Below are positions 22,567 to 30,652 of a stretch of 64,000 nt of DNA, piece after piece. Position 1 is the stretch's first letter; each line of letters opens with the position of its first letter. Position numbers and translations under genes: made by a program. The notes under the pieces were generated by a model. The model made no database searches. It saw only the letters and a program-made list of their open reading frames with translations, and was not told where the DNA came from. The DNA comes from Planctomycetota bacterium. GTDB taxonomy: Bacteria > Planctomycetota > UBA8742 > UBA2392. Location: assembly GCA_020638675.1 (NCBI GenBank), contig JACKID010000001.1:2604001-2668000 (forward strand). The letters run 5' to 3'.

Positions 22567-24018
22567 TTACAACTGTACCCAGACGCTCTTTGTCTGGGTC
22601 ATGTTGGCGAGGCCCTGCAGCCCCATCTCGCGCCCGTAGCCGCTGAACTTGTAGCCGCCGTACGGCACCGCGCTGTCATACCAGTTGTAGCAGTTCACCC
22701 AGATGCTGCCGGCCTTGACCGCCTTGGCGTACTTGTGCGCCTTGCTGACGTCGCGCGTCCAGACGCCGGCCGCCAGCCCGTATTCGCTGCTGTTGGCCTT
22801 GGCGACCAGGTCGTCAAAGTCGCCGAACTTCTGTACCGCCAGCACCGGGCCGAAGATCTCTTCCTTCACGATGGTCATGTCCGGCGTGCAATCGGCGAAC
22901 ACGGTCGGCGCGACGTAGTAGCCCTTGTCGCCCATGCGCTCGCCGCCGGCCACCAGCTTTGCGCCTTCCTTCTTACCCTTCTCGATGTAGCCCATTGTTG
23001 TCTCGAACTGGGCCTTGTTGTTCTGCGGTCCGTAACGGCACTCGTCGTCGAGCGGGTTGGCGCAGGTCATCTTCTTGGCGCGCGATGCCAGCTTCTCCAC
23101 CGCCTCGTCGTAGACCTTCTCTTCCACCAGCAGGCGCGACCCGGCCGTGCAGACTTCGCCCTTGTTGTAGAAGATCGCGGCCTGCGCGCCCTTCACAGCG
23201 GTGTCGAGGTCGGCGTCGGCGAAGATCACGTTGGGTGACTTGCCGCCGAGTTCCATGGTGAGCTTTTTCAGCGTGGGTGCGGCGTCCTTGATCATCTTGA
23301 CGCCGACGGAGGTGCTGCCGGTCAGGCTGATGGCGGCGATGTCCGGGTGCTCGACGATGGCCTGGCCGATCTCGCTGCCCTTGCCGTTCAGCACCGCCAC
23401 GATGCCCGCGGGTACCTTGGCTTCCTTGATGCACTCAGCCAGCAGGATGGCGGTCAGCGGCGTCGGGCTGGCGGGTTTTAGAATCACGGCGTTGCCGGCC
23501 GCGATGGCCGGGGCGATCTTGCGCGCGGCCATCAGCAGCGGGAAGTTCCACGGCGTGATGCCCGCAACGATGCCCAGCGGCTCGCGCAGCGTGTAGACAA
23601 ACAGGTTGTCGTTCACGGGGATGGTTTCCCCCTGAAGGGACCTGAGCACTCCCGCGAAATATTTGAAGTGGTCGGCGGCCATCGGCACGTCGATGCTGTA
23701 GCACTCGCGGTAGGGCTTGCCGCTGTCCATGGCCTCGAGCGCCGCGAACTCGTGGCGGCGCTTCATGATTTCGTCGCCGATCTTCCAGATGGCGCTGGCG
23801 CGCTTGGCCGGCGGGGCCGAGCCCCAGTCCGGCTGGGCCTTCTTGGCCGCGTCGATGGCGGCGTCGAGATCAGCCTTGCCGGCCATGGCGATCGGCGCGA
23901 TCACGTCTTCGGTGGCCGGGTTAATGTTGTCGAAGGTGCGCTTGTCAGCGGCGTCAACGAACTCGCCGTTGATGAACAGTTTCGTCGGGAATTCCTTCGG
24001 GACTTCTACGAGAGCCAT
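22567..24018 (-). CDS. NAD(P)+-dependent aldehyde dehydrogenase
   Basis: A 483-residue aldehyde dehydrogenase. The catalytic Cys290 in FYNKGEVCTAGSR, Glu256 in ELGGKSPN, the oxyanion Asn158 in TPWNFP and Lys181 in ILKPASPTP are present, and the C-terminal GGYKFSGYGREMG is typical of the ALDH1/2-betaine aldehyde dehydrogenase group. It oxidises an aldehyde to the carboxylic acid; the substrate could be a betaine, retinal-like or short aliphatic aldehyde. No signal peptide, so cytoplasmic. ATG 24018 has AGGAA about seven bases upstream. Neighbouring genes do not indicate a pathway. Confidence 0.95.
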   Translation of the reverse strand: MALVEVPKEFPTKLFINGEFVDAADKRTFDNINPATEDVIAPIAMAGKADLDAAIDAAKKAQPDWGSAPPAKRASAIWKIGDEIMKRRHEFAALEAMDSGKPYRECYSIDVPMAADHFKYFAGVLRSLQGETIPVNDNLFVYTLREPLGIVAGITPWNFPLLMAARKIAPAIAAGNAVILKPASPTPLTAILLAECIKEAKVPAGIVAVLNGKGSEIGQAIVEHPDIAAISLTGSTSVGVKMIKDAAPTLKKLTMELGGKSPNVIFADADLDTAVKGAQAAIFYNKGEVCTAGSRLLVEEKVYDEAVEKLASRAKKMTCANPLDDECRYGPQNNKAQFETTMGYIEKGKKEGAKLVAGGERMGDKGYYVAPTVFADCTPDMTIVKEEIFGPVLAVQKFGDFDDLVAKANSSEYGLAAGVWTRDVSKAHKYAKAVKAGSIWVNCYNWYDSAVPYGGYKFSGYGREMGLQGLANMTQTKSVWVQL

Positions 24019-24086
24019 ATCGGTTCCTTTCGTGACTGGGCGCGAGTCTAGGCGACACAATTGGACGGTCAATGCGGAGGCGCGGC

Positions 24087-24806
24087 TCAGACTTCGCCGG
24101 CGCGCTCCTCGATAGTCTTGGCCAACACGCGCCTGAAGTAGCGCGGCTGGACCAGCTTGCGTTCAATCTTGCCGGCGTCGTCGATGTCCGCGAGCTGGCG
24201 ATAGGCGGCAAGGGCCACGCTTCCGGGCTTGAGTCCAAACTCACCTTCGTCAACGTGCAGATGGTCCTTGTTGAACTTGGCTGCGTAGGGCGCGACGCCG
24301 CCGCCGAAGACAATCGCCTGGCGCGCGGCCTGCTCATGCAGCGTTTCGGGCGGGACGAGCATGTCGCCCGTTGCGCGCGTGAAGACGCCGTTGTCGTACT
24401 CGAAGCGGGCGGTCATCACTTCGTCGCGGCGGGCATCCAGCACGGGCCAGAGCTCGCGTTTCAGCTCTACGTCAAAGTCGTCGGCCATCACGTACTGCAG
24501 CACCATGGCATCGAAGCACGGGACGCCAACCACCGGCTTGTCGAGCGCGAAGCCCAGCGTGGCGGCCGTGGCGAGCCCGATGCGCAGCCCGGTGTAGCTG
24601 CCGGGGCCGCAGTTGACGGCGATCACGTCCATGTCCCCGCGGTTGATCGCCGCGTCGAGGCAAGCCTTGTCGATGCAGGGCATCAACTCGGAGCCGTGTC
24701 GACGCGGGCCGGAGACCTCCACCTGGGATTCGACTTCGCCGCCGCGCAGCACCGCCGCGCCGCCGCCGTCTCCGGATGATTCAATTGCGAGGATGATGCC
24801 ATCCAT
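24087..24806 (-). CDS. tsaB: tRNA threonylcarbamoyladenosine biosynthesis protein TsaB
   Basis: A 239-residue ASKHA-fold protein. ILAIESSGDGGG at the N-terminus, SELMPCIDKAC and NCGPGSYTGLRIGLATAATLG (residues about 69-89) match TsaB (YeaZ). TsaB is the scaffold that pairs with TsaD to make t6A37 in ANN-decoding tRNAs, in the cytoplasm. The LDARRDEVMTARF segment is the usual end of the first domain. ATG 24806 starts MDGIIL. It precedes the aldehyde dehydrogenase gene and follows glmM on the same strand; tsaD, tsaC and tsaE are not in the window. Confidence 0.9.
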   Translation of the reverse strand: MDGIILAIESSGDGGGAAVLRGGEVESQVEVSGPRRHGSELMPCIDKACLDAAINRGDMDVIAVNCGPGSYTGLRIGLATAATLGFALDKPVVGVPCFDAMVLQYVMADDFDVELKRELWPVLDARRDEVMTARFEYDNGVFTRATGDMLVPPETLHEQAARQAIVFGGGVAPYAAKFNKDHLHVDEGEFGLKPGSVALAAYRQLADIDDAGKIERKLVQPRYFRRVLAKTIEERAGEV

Positions 24807-24858
24807 ATGTGCGGAGCTTAGGGGCCGGCCGTCGACGCACAACTGCCGGACGCCCCCT

Positions 24859-26541
24859 TCAGCCCAGGTCTTTCTTCGCGGCGGCGACCAGCGCGCTGCT
24901 CACTCGCCCGAGGGTCGCCTGGTCTTCTGCCTCGACCATAATGCGCAACAGCGGCTCCGTGCCCGAGTAGCGAATGTTGATGCGCCCGCGGCTGCCGAGT
25001 TCCGCGTTGAGTTGCTTCGTGGCCCTGCCAAGCGTCTTGAGCGAGCCGAGCGCGGGCTTGGACCTGGTCCTTACGTTCGCGATGGACTGCGGAAACTTGG
25101 TCACGCCCGCGCAAAGCTCCGACAGCGGCTTGCCAGTATCGAGCATCACCTCGATCACGCGCAGGGCGGTGTACAAACCGTCGCCCGCCAGATGGCCTTC
25201 GTCCGCGAGGATGATGTGGCCGCTCTGTTCGCCGCCAAGGACCGCGCCGTGCTTGTGCATGGCCTCGAGGACGTACTTGTCCCCCACGTCCGTGCGCACC
25301 AGCTTGATGCCCAGCTCAGTGAGGGCGCGCTCAAGACCGAGGTTCGCCATGGTCGTGCTGACGACGGTGTCGTTCTTCAGCACGCCGCGCGCCTTCATGT
25401 CGGCCGCGAGCAGGGCCAGCATGTGGTCGCCGTCGCGCACGGCGCCCGTTTCGTCGATCAGAATGCAACGGTCACCGTCACCGTCGAAGCAGATACCGAC
25501 GTCGGCCTTCAACTCGCGTACCGCGTGTGCGCAACCTTCCGGGTGCAGCGAGCCGCAATTGCGGTTGATCATGAAGTGCGAGTCGGGGTGGTTCGGCGAC
25601 GCGGCGTTCAGGAAGTATACATCGAGCGCGTTGTTCGCCGCTTCGCCGCCCGCCTGCATGCTTGCACCGACGCGGAATTCCGGCTCGCTTTTGCCGAACG
25701 CCAGGCTGTGTGCCAGTTGGCTGAGGATCTGAAGATCGACGCTGCGCGCACCGTACGCCGCGTCCACAACCGCGGCGAGCGGGCGTTTCCGCAGGGCGGC
25801 AAAGCTCTTGCGGAAGGTCTTGACGATGTAGGTCTCGTAGTGGCGTTCGCGTCCAAGTTGCAACCAGCCGAAGCGCGCGCCCTTTGAGGTTGCTTCGCCG
25901 ACGGTCTTGCCGGACACCACAGCTGTCTCGAGGCGCGCTTCCACGTCGGCCGGAAGTTTGAAGCCGTCGCGCCCGAAGATCTTGATGCCGTTGTCTTCGG
26001 CCGGGTTGTGGCTGGCCGTCACGCTGATGCCGGCGGCAAACGGACCGTGCCCGGTAAGAAACGCGACTTCGGGCGTGCTCATCATCCCGGGCCAGTGGAC
26101 GTCGCAATGCTCCGCAATAAGTCCGGCCGCGAGCGCTGTGCCCACCAAGTCGGCGCTGGGGCGCGGATCGACACCCAGCAGCACCATGGGACGCTCCCCG
26201 GGCTTGGCGTGATCCGCGAGGAATCGGCCGAGGGCCCGCCCGATGGCCAGAATGTTTTCCGGCGTCAAGGCGCCCTTGCCCGCTTCGCTGCGAACGCCGT
26301 CCGTGCCGAACAACTTTTGCGACGGCGCGGCGGGCTGCTTGGTCGCCTTGGCCGCGGGCTTCTTGCTTGGCTTCCTGACTGACTTCCCGCGCGTCTTGCT
26401 TGCCGGCGCTTTCGCGGATTTTGCGGCTTTCCTGGAAGCCTTCTTTGCCGGCTTCTTCGTGGATCTCGTGGACTTGGCGGACTTGCGGGGCGCGGGCCTG
26501 CGCGCCGACGCTTTCGATTGCTTTTGCTTGCGCTTCGCCAC
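24859..26541 (-). CDS. glmM: Phosphoglucosamine mutase with a basic histone-like N-terminal tail
   Basis: A 560-residue protein. Residues 76-560 form a complete GlmM: KLFGTDGVR, the phosphoserine loop SVTASHNP with Ser177, the metal loop DGDGDR, the sugar loop GGEQSGHI and the phosphate loop RYSGTEPLLRIMVEA. Ser177 minus 75 is 102, the position of the E. coli serine, so the first 75 residues are an added tail. That tail is Lys/Arg/Ala/Pro/Ser-rich (KKPAKKASRKAAKSAK), like histone H1 or HU tails. The enzyme converts glucosamine-6-P to glucosamine-1-P for peptidoglycan and LPS synthesis. The GTG start at 26541 has GGGGGA about five bases upstream; a TTG at 26598 is possible. It may bind DNA or a membrane through the tail. 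Confidence 0.9.
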   Translation of the reverse strand: MAKRKQKQSKASARRPAPRKSAKSTRSTKKPAKKASRKAAKSAKAPASKTRGKSVRKPSKKPAAKATKQPAAPSQKLFGTDGVRSEAGKGALTPENILAIGRALGRFLADHAKPGERPMVLLGVDPRPSADLVGTALAAGLIAEHCDVHWPGMMSTPEVAFLTGHGPFAAGISVTASHNPAEDNGIKIFGRDGFKLPADVEARLETAVVSGKTVGEATSKGARFGWLQLGRERHYETYIVKTFRKSFAALRKRPLAAVVDAAYGARSVDLQILSQLAHSLAFGKSEPEFRVGASMQAGGEAANNALDVYFLNAASPNHPDSHFMINRNCGSLHPEGCAHAVRELKADVGICFDGDGDRCILIDETGAVRDGDHMLALLAADMKARGVLKNDTVVSTTMANLGLERALTELGIKLVRTDVGDKYVLEAMHKHGAVLGGEQSGHIILADEGHLAGDGLYTALRVIEVMLDTGKPLSELCAGVTKFPQSIANVRTRSKPALGSLKTLGRATKQLNAELGSRGRINIRYSGTEPLLRIMVEAEDQATLGRVSSALVAAAKKDLG

Positions 26542-26607
26542 GACCGTCCCCCGTCCCGTCTGGGCAGCGAGTTTGCGTGTGCACACAGGTGCGGTCAAGT
26601 TGTGGGC

Positions 26608-28116
26608 TCAATGCCCGGAACTTGCGCCCGCGCGCTGACGCATCGGCCGCGTTCCCGGTACGCGAATCAGCCACTCATCCGGGCCGGGCTCGTCGTCTTC
26701 ATCAGGCTGGATGCATGTCGCCATGACGATCTTCACGCTGGGAATCATCGCCTCAAGCTTCTCCGGAACGCCCAGCCCGCCCTTGCTGTGGAAATTGCCG
26801 TTGATGTGCAGCACGCGCCCCTTGGGGTTCGCCTTCAGCCACTTCGCGACGCTGTCGGCCATCGTGTCGTCCTTGAAGCACTGCGAGGCATACATGCGCT
26901 CGATGGCATCGGCGTGCCCGTCCATGCCCCCCATCGCTTCGAAGAACTTGGTGCGATATGCGCCGGGAAGCGCCTTGATTTCAGGCGCGCACCAGGACTT
27001 CTCTTCGTCGCTGAATTTTTCCAGCACCTCCGTGCCTTCCTTGTAGACGCGATTGGCGAGCGGACGCGGGATGTTGCCTGCGATGACGGGGATCTTGTTG
27101 GCCCTGCAGAACTCGATCAGCGGACGGTAGTCCGCATAGTTGGGCCACAGGTGGCCTTTCTTGCGGAACTCTTCTTCGCCGATCTTGCCCGATAGATAGT
27201 CGTCGAGCACGCCCTGCGTGTCGCGTTCAAACTGTTCTGTCGCGAGGGCCAGCGGACGGCCTGTACTGTGCATGTAGCGAAGGAACTCAAGCTCTGCGCG
27301 ATGTGCGCCCGGGTTGCCGTGCAGCTCGCCCAGGAAGACGACGTCGTTGTCGCCGACCATCTCCTTTGCCAGCTCCGTCGGCGAGACCCAGCCGAGTGAC
27401 GGCGAAGCGTTCCAGAGCGGCGCACGCAGTTGACGCCAGGCGTCGGCCACGCGCTCCTTCAGGTTGTCAAAGTTGCTCTGCCCGCGGAGCACGCGCACAC
27501 TGAGCCCCCACGGGCCGAGGCGCTCAACCAGCGCATCCGTCTCGCGTGCAAACTCTGCGTCGGAACGTGGATGCAGCAGCACGTCCACGCCGACCGGCCG
27601 CGCGTCGTCGGCGACCTCAGGCAGGTCGGCAACGGGCGGGTCGATCAATACAACGCCCGCAACACGACTGTCCTTGTCAGCCGCCATGCGTAGCGCGACG
27701 CCGCAGGAGTCCATCACGCCGACCAGCACGACCCGCGTATCCGAGGCCTGGGCACCCTTCATTGCGCCGTTCACTTCCGTGAACACGGCATCCAGTGCTC
27801 GGCGCGCGGCAACCATGGCCAGGATCTCGCGCTCGTCAGGCGACCCCGCTTCAATCGCGGGCTCGATCACCGCGACGCTCGTGGTGTCGTCGCACGCCTT
27901 CGAGAGGGCCTTCCGCAAGTCGTCGCCGGTGATTTCGCCCGTGCCAAGCGGCGCCCCCGGAATGCCCACCCACAGCTCACGGCTGTAGCGGGCGCGCTCG
28001 ACCGTGTACTCGGCCTTGAGGTTGGTGTGAACTTCCTCGCTGTTCTTCTCGCGCTCTTGCGCGCTCACGCAGAGGGTCACGGACAGGCACAGTACCGCTG
28101 CAATAGACAGTCGCAT
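26608..28116 (-). CDS. ChaN-like haem-binding domain protein with N-terminal hydrolase-like domain
   Basis: A 502-residue secreted protein. Residues 1-20 are a signal peptide (LSIAAVLCLSVTLCVSAQ). Residues about 45-235 contain VVLVGVMDSCGVALRMA and VVLIDPPV, resembling an alpha/beta-hydrolase nucleophile region with Ser in place, but no clear catalytic triad is visible. Residues about 255-470 match the ChaN/cofactor-haem-binding family (PF04187): DVVFLGELHGN, then YRPLIEFCRANKIPVIAGNIPR, then RVLHINGNFHSKGG, where the His residues may bind haem. AAGGAG precedes ATG 28116. The protein is probably periplasmic. The next gene upstream is a FecR-like protein, separated by a terminator. Confidence 0.8.
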   Translation of the reverse strand: MRLSIAAVLCLSVTLCVSAQEREKNSEEVHTNLKAEYTVERARYSRELWVGIPGAPLGTGEITGDDLRKALSKACDDTTSVAVIEPAIEAGSPDEREILAMVAARRALDAVFTEVNGAMKGAQASDTRVVLVGVMDSCGVALRMAADKDSRVAGVVLIDPPVADLPEVADDARPVGVDVLLHPRSDAEFARETDALVERLGPWGLSVRVLRGQSNFDNLKERVADAWRQLRAPLWNASPSLGWVSPTELAKEMVGDNDVVFLGELHGNPGAHRAELEFLRYMHSTGRPLALATEQFERDTQGVLDDYLSGKIGEEEFRKKGHLWPNYADYRPLIEFCRANKIPVIAGNIPRPLANRVYKEGTEVLEKFSDEEKSWCAPEIKALPGAYRTKFFEAMGGMDGHADAIERMYASQCFKDDTMADSVAKWLKANPKGRVLHINGNFHSKGGLGVPEKLEAMIPSVKIVMATCIQPDEDDEPGPDEWLIRVPGTRPMRQRAGASSGH

Positions 28117-28160
28117 TGATGGCTCCTTTTGCCCCATGATGCCAGCGCGCGTACAAATGC

Positions 28161-28188
28161 AAACCGCCCTGCCAGGGCAGGGCGGTTT
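28161..28188 (-). terminator. Intrinsic terminator of the FecR/sigma operon
   Basis: A perfect 13-base stem (AAACCGCCCTGCC, 28161-28173, with 28176-28188); in RNA the loop would open a few bases. It lies 15 bases beyond the stop at 28203 on the minus strand and separates it from the ChaN-like gene. Confidence 0.8.
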
Positions 28189-28202
28189 GAATGGGAGGGC
28201 TG

Positions 28203-29618
28203 CTAGTCCTTCTGCCCGAACGGCATGAATTCGCGCACGATTTCGCCCTGTACTTCGAACACGGCGCCGCTGTTGGTGAGCTGCACCAGGCGACCGTGGC
28301 GACCCCCGGCGAGCGGGAAGTCGAAGTCCGGGCCGCCCAGCTTGAAGATGCGCTTGCCGCCTTCGCCGTTCAGGACCAGCGAGTCGGTGTGGATCACGCT
28401 GCCATCCGGCAGGGGCTCGGAGCTTGGCTTCACGTCGCGCAGACGCTCACCCAGCGGGCCCTCGGCGCCGGCCGCCCAGACGACCTGGCGATTGAGGTCT
28501 TCGTTGCCGAGGCTGCCGACTTCGGCGCGCGTCGGCTCAGAGGCATTGAAAGAGACAAAGTTCGGCAGACCCTTGCCGCCGAGCGGCAGGATGTGGCCCG
28601 CTTCGCTCACGCTGGCCGCGCCCTGCAAAACCGCGATATCCAGCTTCCACTCCTCGTTGGGTTCGACGCGACCGCTCCGCGGCTCGTAGCTGAGGTGGCG
28701 GCGCGTGTCGTCAATCGTGATGCCGAAACGCGAAGCCGACTCGACGAAGCTGTCGATGAAAGCTTCCGCATCAAGGTTGCTGCCGTAGAAGCTGACGCGG
28801 GTGTTTCGCACACTCTCGGGTACGCCGCCGGCGTAAAGCTTCACGCCATAGGCACTCTCGGCCAGATCGGCGACATCACCGATCGGCATGCGCTGGACTT
28901 CAACAATGGAGCCGTCCGCGGCGATGTTCGCGTATGCGTGATCGAAGTCGACCGCCAGCATGCTGCCCTTGCCGAGTTGCACGCTGCGCCCGCCGACGTT
29001 CAGGCTCACGGGTGTGGCGGATGCCGTCACCACGACCCGCCCGCGCTCGACGTCAAAAGCCGGCGCGGAGTACGGGCCCGTCGCGTGTACCCGAACGGCC
29101 GTCGCGCCATCGAGCAGAACTTCGCCGGTCGCGAATGTCAGGCGACGCGGCTCACCAACGCGGGACTCCACGAGGTCGCCGTCGACCACCATGGCCATGC
29201 CGTGTTCGTCGTACACGCCGGCGACGGTCGGTCTAAGGCTGCCCGGCGTGATCCAGACACCCAGGCCAAAGATGAACACAATGACGGCGACAGCAGCCAC
29301 GCGCGGCAGAACCGTGCGCAGCAGGAAGTTGATGCGGATGACATTGTCCGGCGTGTCTTCGACCGCGATGATTTCGGCCTCCGCGGGGTCGGCACTTTCG
29401 GGCACAACCTCGGCTGCTGCGGCCATCAGGCGCGCAAAGGCGCGATCGCTTACGTCTTCCGCAGGAACGGCGCGAACAGCGGCAAGGGTGCGCTCGAGCT
29501 GATTGCGCTGCTGCTGCAGCGCGGCATCTGCCGCGAGACGGGCCTCGAACGGGCGGGACTCCTCAGCAGAGAGGTCGCCGATCATCCAGGCAATCAGTTT
29601 TTCACGCGTTTCGTCCAT
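28203..29618 (-). CDS. FecR-like anti-sigma protein
   Basis: A 471-residue protein. Residues 1-95 include a short zinc-finger-like or helical N-terminal region (LIAWMIGDLSAEESRPFEARL, the form of anti-sigma domains). One transmembrane helix lies at about residues 106-125 (VAAVAVIVFIFGLGVWI). An extracytoplasmic FecR-like beta-rich domain follows (GDLVESR, LTFATGEVLLDGATAVRVHATGPY, ERGRVVVTAS, GGRSVQLGKGSMLAVDF). The large C-terminal part (250-471) is a second secreted domain. It should keep the sigma factor encoded 43 bases upstream inactive until a signal is sensed. GGAGATACGT precedes ATG 29618. No TonB-dependent receptor is in the window, so it is not a typical iron-citrate system. Confidence 0.85.
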   Translation of the reverse strand: MDETREKLIAWMIGDLSAEESRPFEARLAADAALQQQRNQLERTLAAVRAVPAEDVSDRAFARLMAAAAEVVPESADPAEAEIIAVEDTPDNVIRINFLLRTVLPRVAAVAVIVFIFGLGVWITPGSLRPTVAGVYDEHGMAMVVDGDLVESRVGEPRRLTFATGEVLLDGATAVRVHATGPYSAPAFDVERGRVVVTASATPVSLNVGGRSVQLGKGSMLAVDFDHAYANIAADGSIVEVQRMPIGDVADLAESAYGVKLYAGGVPESVRNTRVSFYGSNLDAEAFIDSFVESASRFGITIDDTRRHLSYEPRSGRVEPNEEWKLDIAVLQGAASVSEAGHILPLGGKGLPNFVSFNASEPTRAEVGSLGNEDLNRQVVWAAGAEGPLGERLRDVKPSSEPLPDGSVIHTDSLVLNGEGGKRIFKLGGPDFDFPLAGGRHGRLVQLTNSGAVFEVQGEIVREFMPFGQKD

Positions 29619-29661
29619 ACGTATCTCCGGGCTTTAAACGTCCGGCTGGAACTTTCGTTGG

Positions 29662-30345
29662 CTACTTCAGCCCCCTTCGTTCAAGGTGTCGGGCGAGCGA
29701 ATTGATGGCCTCGTGCACCCAGTACTTGACCGTGCCTTCGGGGCTTCCGAGCACGTCGGCAATCTCGGCGTACGGCATGTCGTCGTACATTCGCAGGACC
29801 AGTGCCTCGCGCTGGTTGTCCGGCAACTGGGTCACCGCCTCGCGGACTTCTTCCACCAGTTCGCGTGAAACCAGGATTTCGCCACTCTGCGGATCGCTGC
29901 CCTGCAGCAGGCCCGCGATCGAGCGCTCATCGTCGCCGTTGGGCGACGCGTCGATGCTGACGTGCTGGCGCAGGCCTTCACGCTTGAAGTAGTCGAGGCT
30001 CAGGTTGCGGGCGATCTGCAGGCACCAGGTCGTGAACTTGGCTCGCGGCGTGTAGGTGTGGGCGTTCTTGATCACCCGCAGGAACGTCTCCTGGAAGATG
30101 TCCTCAGCCGCTTCGGCCTTGCCCACCATCTTGTAGATGAAGTTGTAGACCTGTCGGCGGTGGCGGGTGACCAGGGTTTCGAAGGCGTCCGCGCTCTGTT
30201 TCTTGACGTACAGCTTCAGCAGGTCGAAGTCGCTGCGCTCTTCGGGAACCTTCAATTCGATGGATCTGAGCTCTGCGGGCGTGGCGTGGCGGGCCGTCGG
30301 CGACGGCAGCTTCTCGGTCTGTTGCGGAGCAGCACGTCTGGCCAC
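29662..30345 (-). CDS. ECF-type RNA polymerase sigma factor
   Basis: A sigma-70 family ECF protein, 227 residues from GTG 30345. Region 2 spans about 75-145 (AFETLVTRHRRQVYNFIYKM, then EDIFQETFLRVI, then FTTWCLQIARNLSLDYFKRE). Region 4 spans about 165-225 (LPDNQREALVLRMYDDMPYAEIADVLGSPEGTVKYWVHEA). It is followed 43 bases later by the FecR-like anti-sigma gene on the same strand. The start is uncertain: several GTG/TTG codons precede region 2, and the first 50 residues are not conserved. It is divergent from the first PilX-like gene at 30653, so it may control that cluster; that is an inference. Confidence 0.85.
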   Translation of the reverse strand: MARRAAPQQTEKLPSPTARHATPAELRSIELKVPEERSDFDLLKLYVKKQSADAFETLVTRHRRQVYNFIYKMVGKAEAAEDIFQETFLRVIKNAHTYTPRAKFTTWCLQIARNLSLDYFKREGLRQHVSIDASPNGDDERSIAGLLQGSDPQSGEILVSRELVEEVREAVTQLPDNQREALVLRMYDDMPYAEIADVLGSPEGTVKYWVHEAINSLARHLERRGLK

Positions 30346-30652
30346 CGGCAGCACCTGGCATCGAGAGGGAGGAATCGAACAGCATCTTATGCTACGGCGT
30401 TCTGCCAACAACCAACACCGCGTTTGGAACGCACGAGCCGCCAGTGGGTTGTGCATCCCTGGAACAGGCTCGCTTCGAAGCCCAGTACGCGAATGGTGAG
30501 TCATGACACGTTACTGGTCCCGGTGTGGTGCGATTCCTAACACCTGGTGGAAGATTCAGGCAGTTTTTTCTTGCATTGTGTCAGGTGGGGCCCATATATA
30601 TGAAGTAACAAGTCCGACAACCCCCACATCAAGGAAGATCAGGCGCCCGCCT
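30346..30652. promoter_or_regulatory. Divergent intergenic region, sigma factor / PilX-like gene 1
   Basis: About 300 bases with no gene I can support. On the plus strand TTGCAT (30571-30576), an 18-base spacer and TATATA (30595-30600) form a sigma-70-like promoter about 50 bases ahead of ATG 30653. The minus-strand part should hold the sigma gene promoter; I see no clear boxes. A GTTCGATTCC on the minus strand near 30370 looks like a tRNA T-loop, but no tRNA folds around it. Confidence 0.5.

Noticed and set aside
30355..30420. tRNA-like GTTCGATTCC with possible T-loop (minus strand)
   Set aside because: The T-stem does not pair, no D-arm or acceptor stem can be formed, and the position is the upstream region of the sigma factor.
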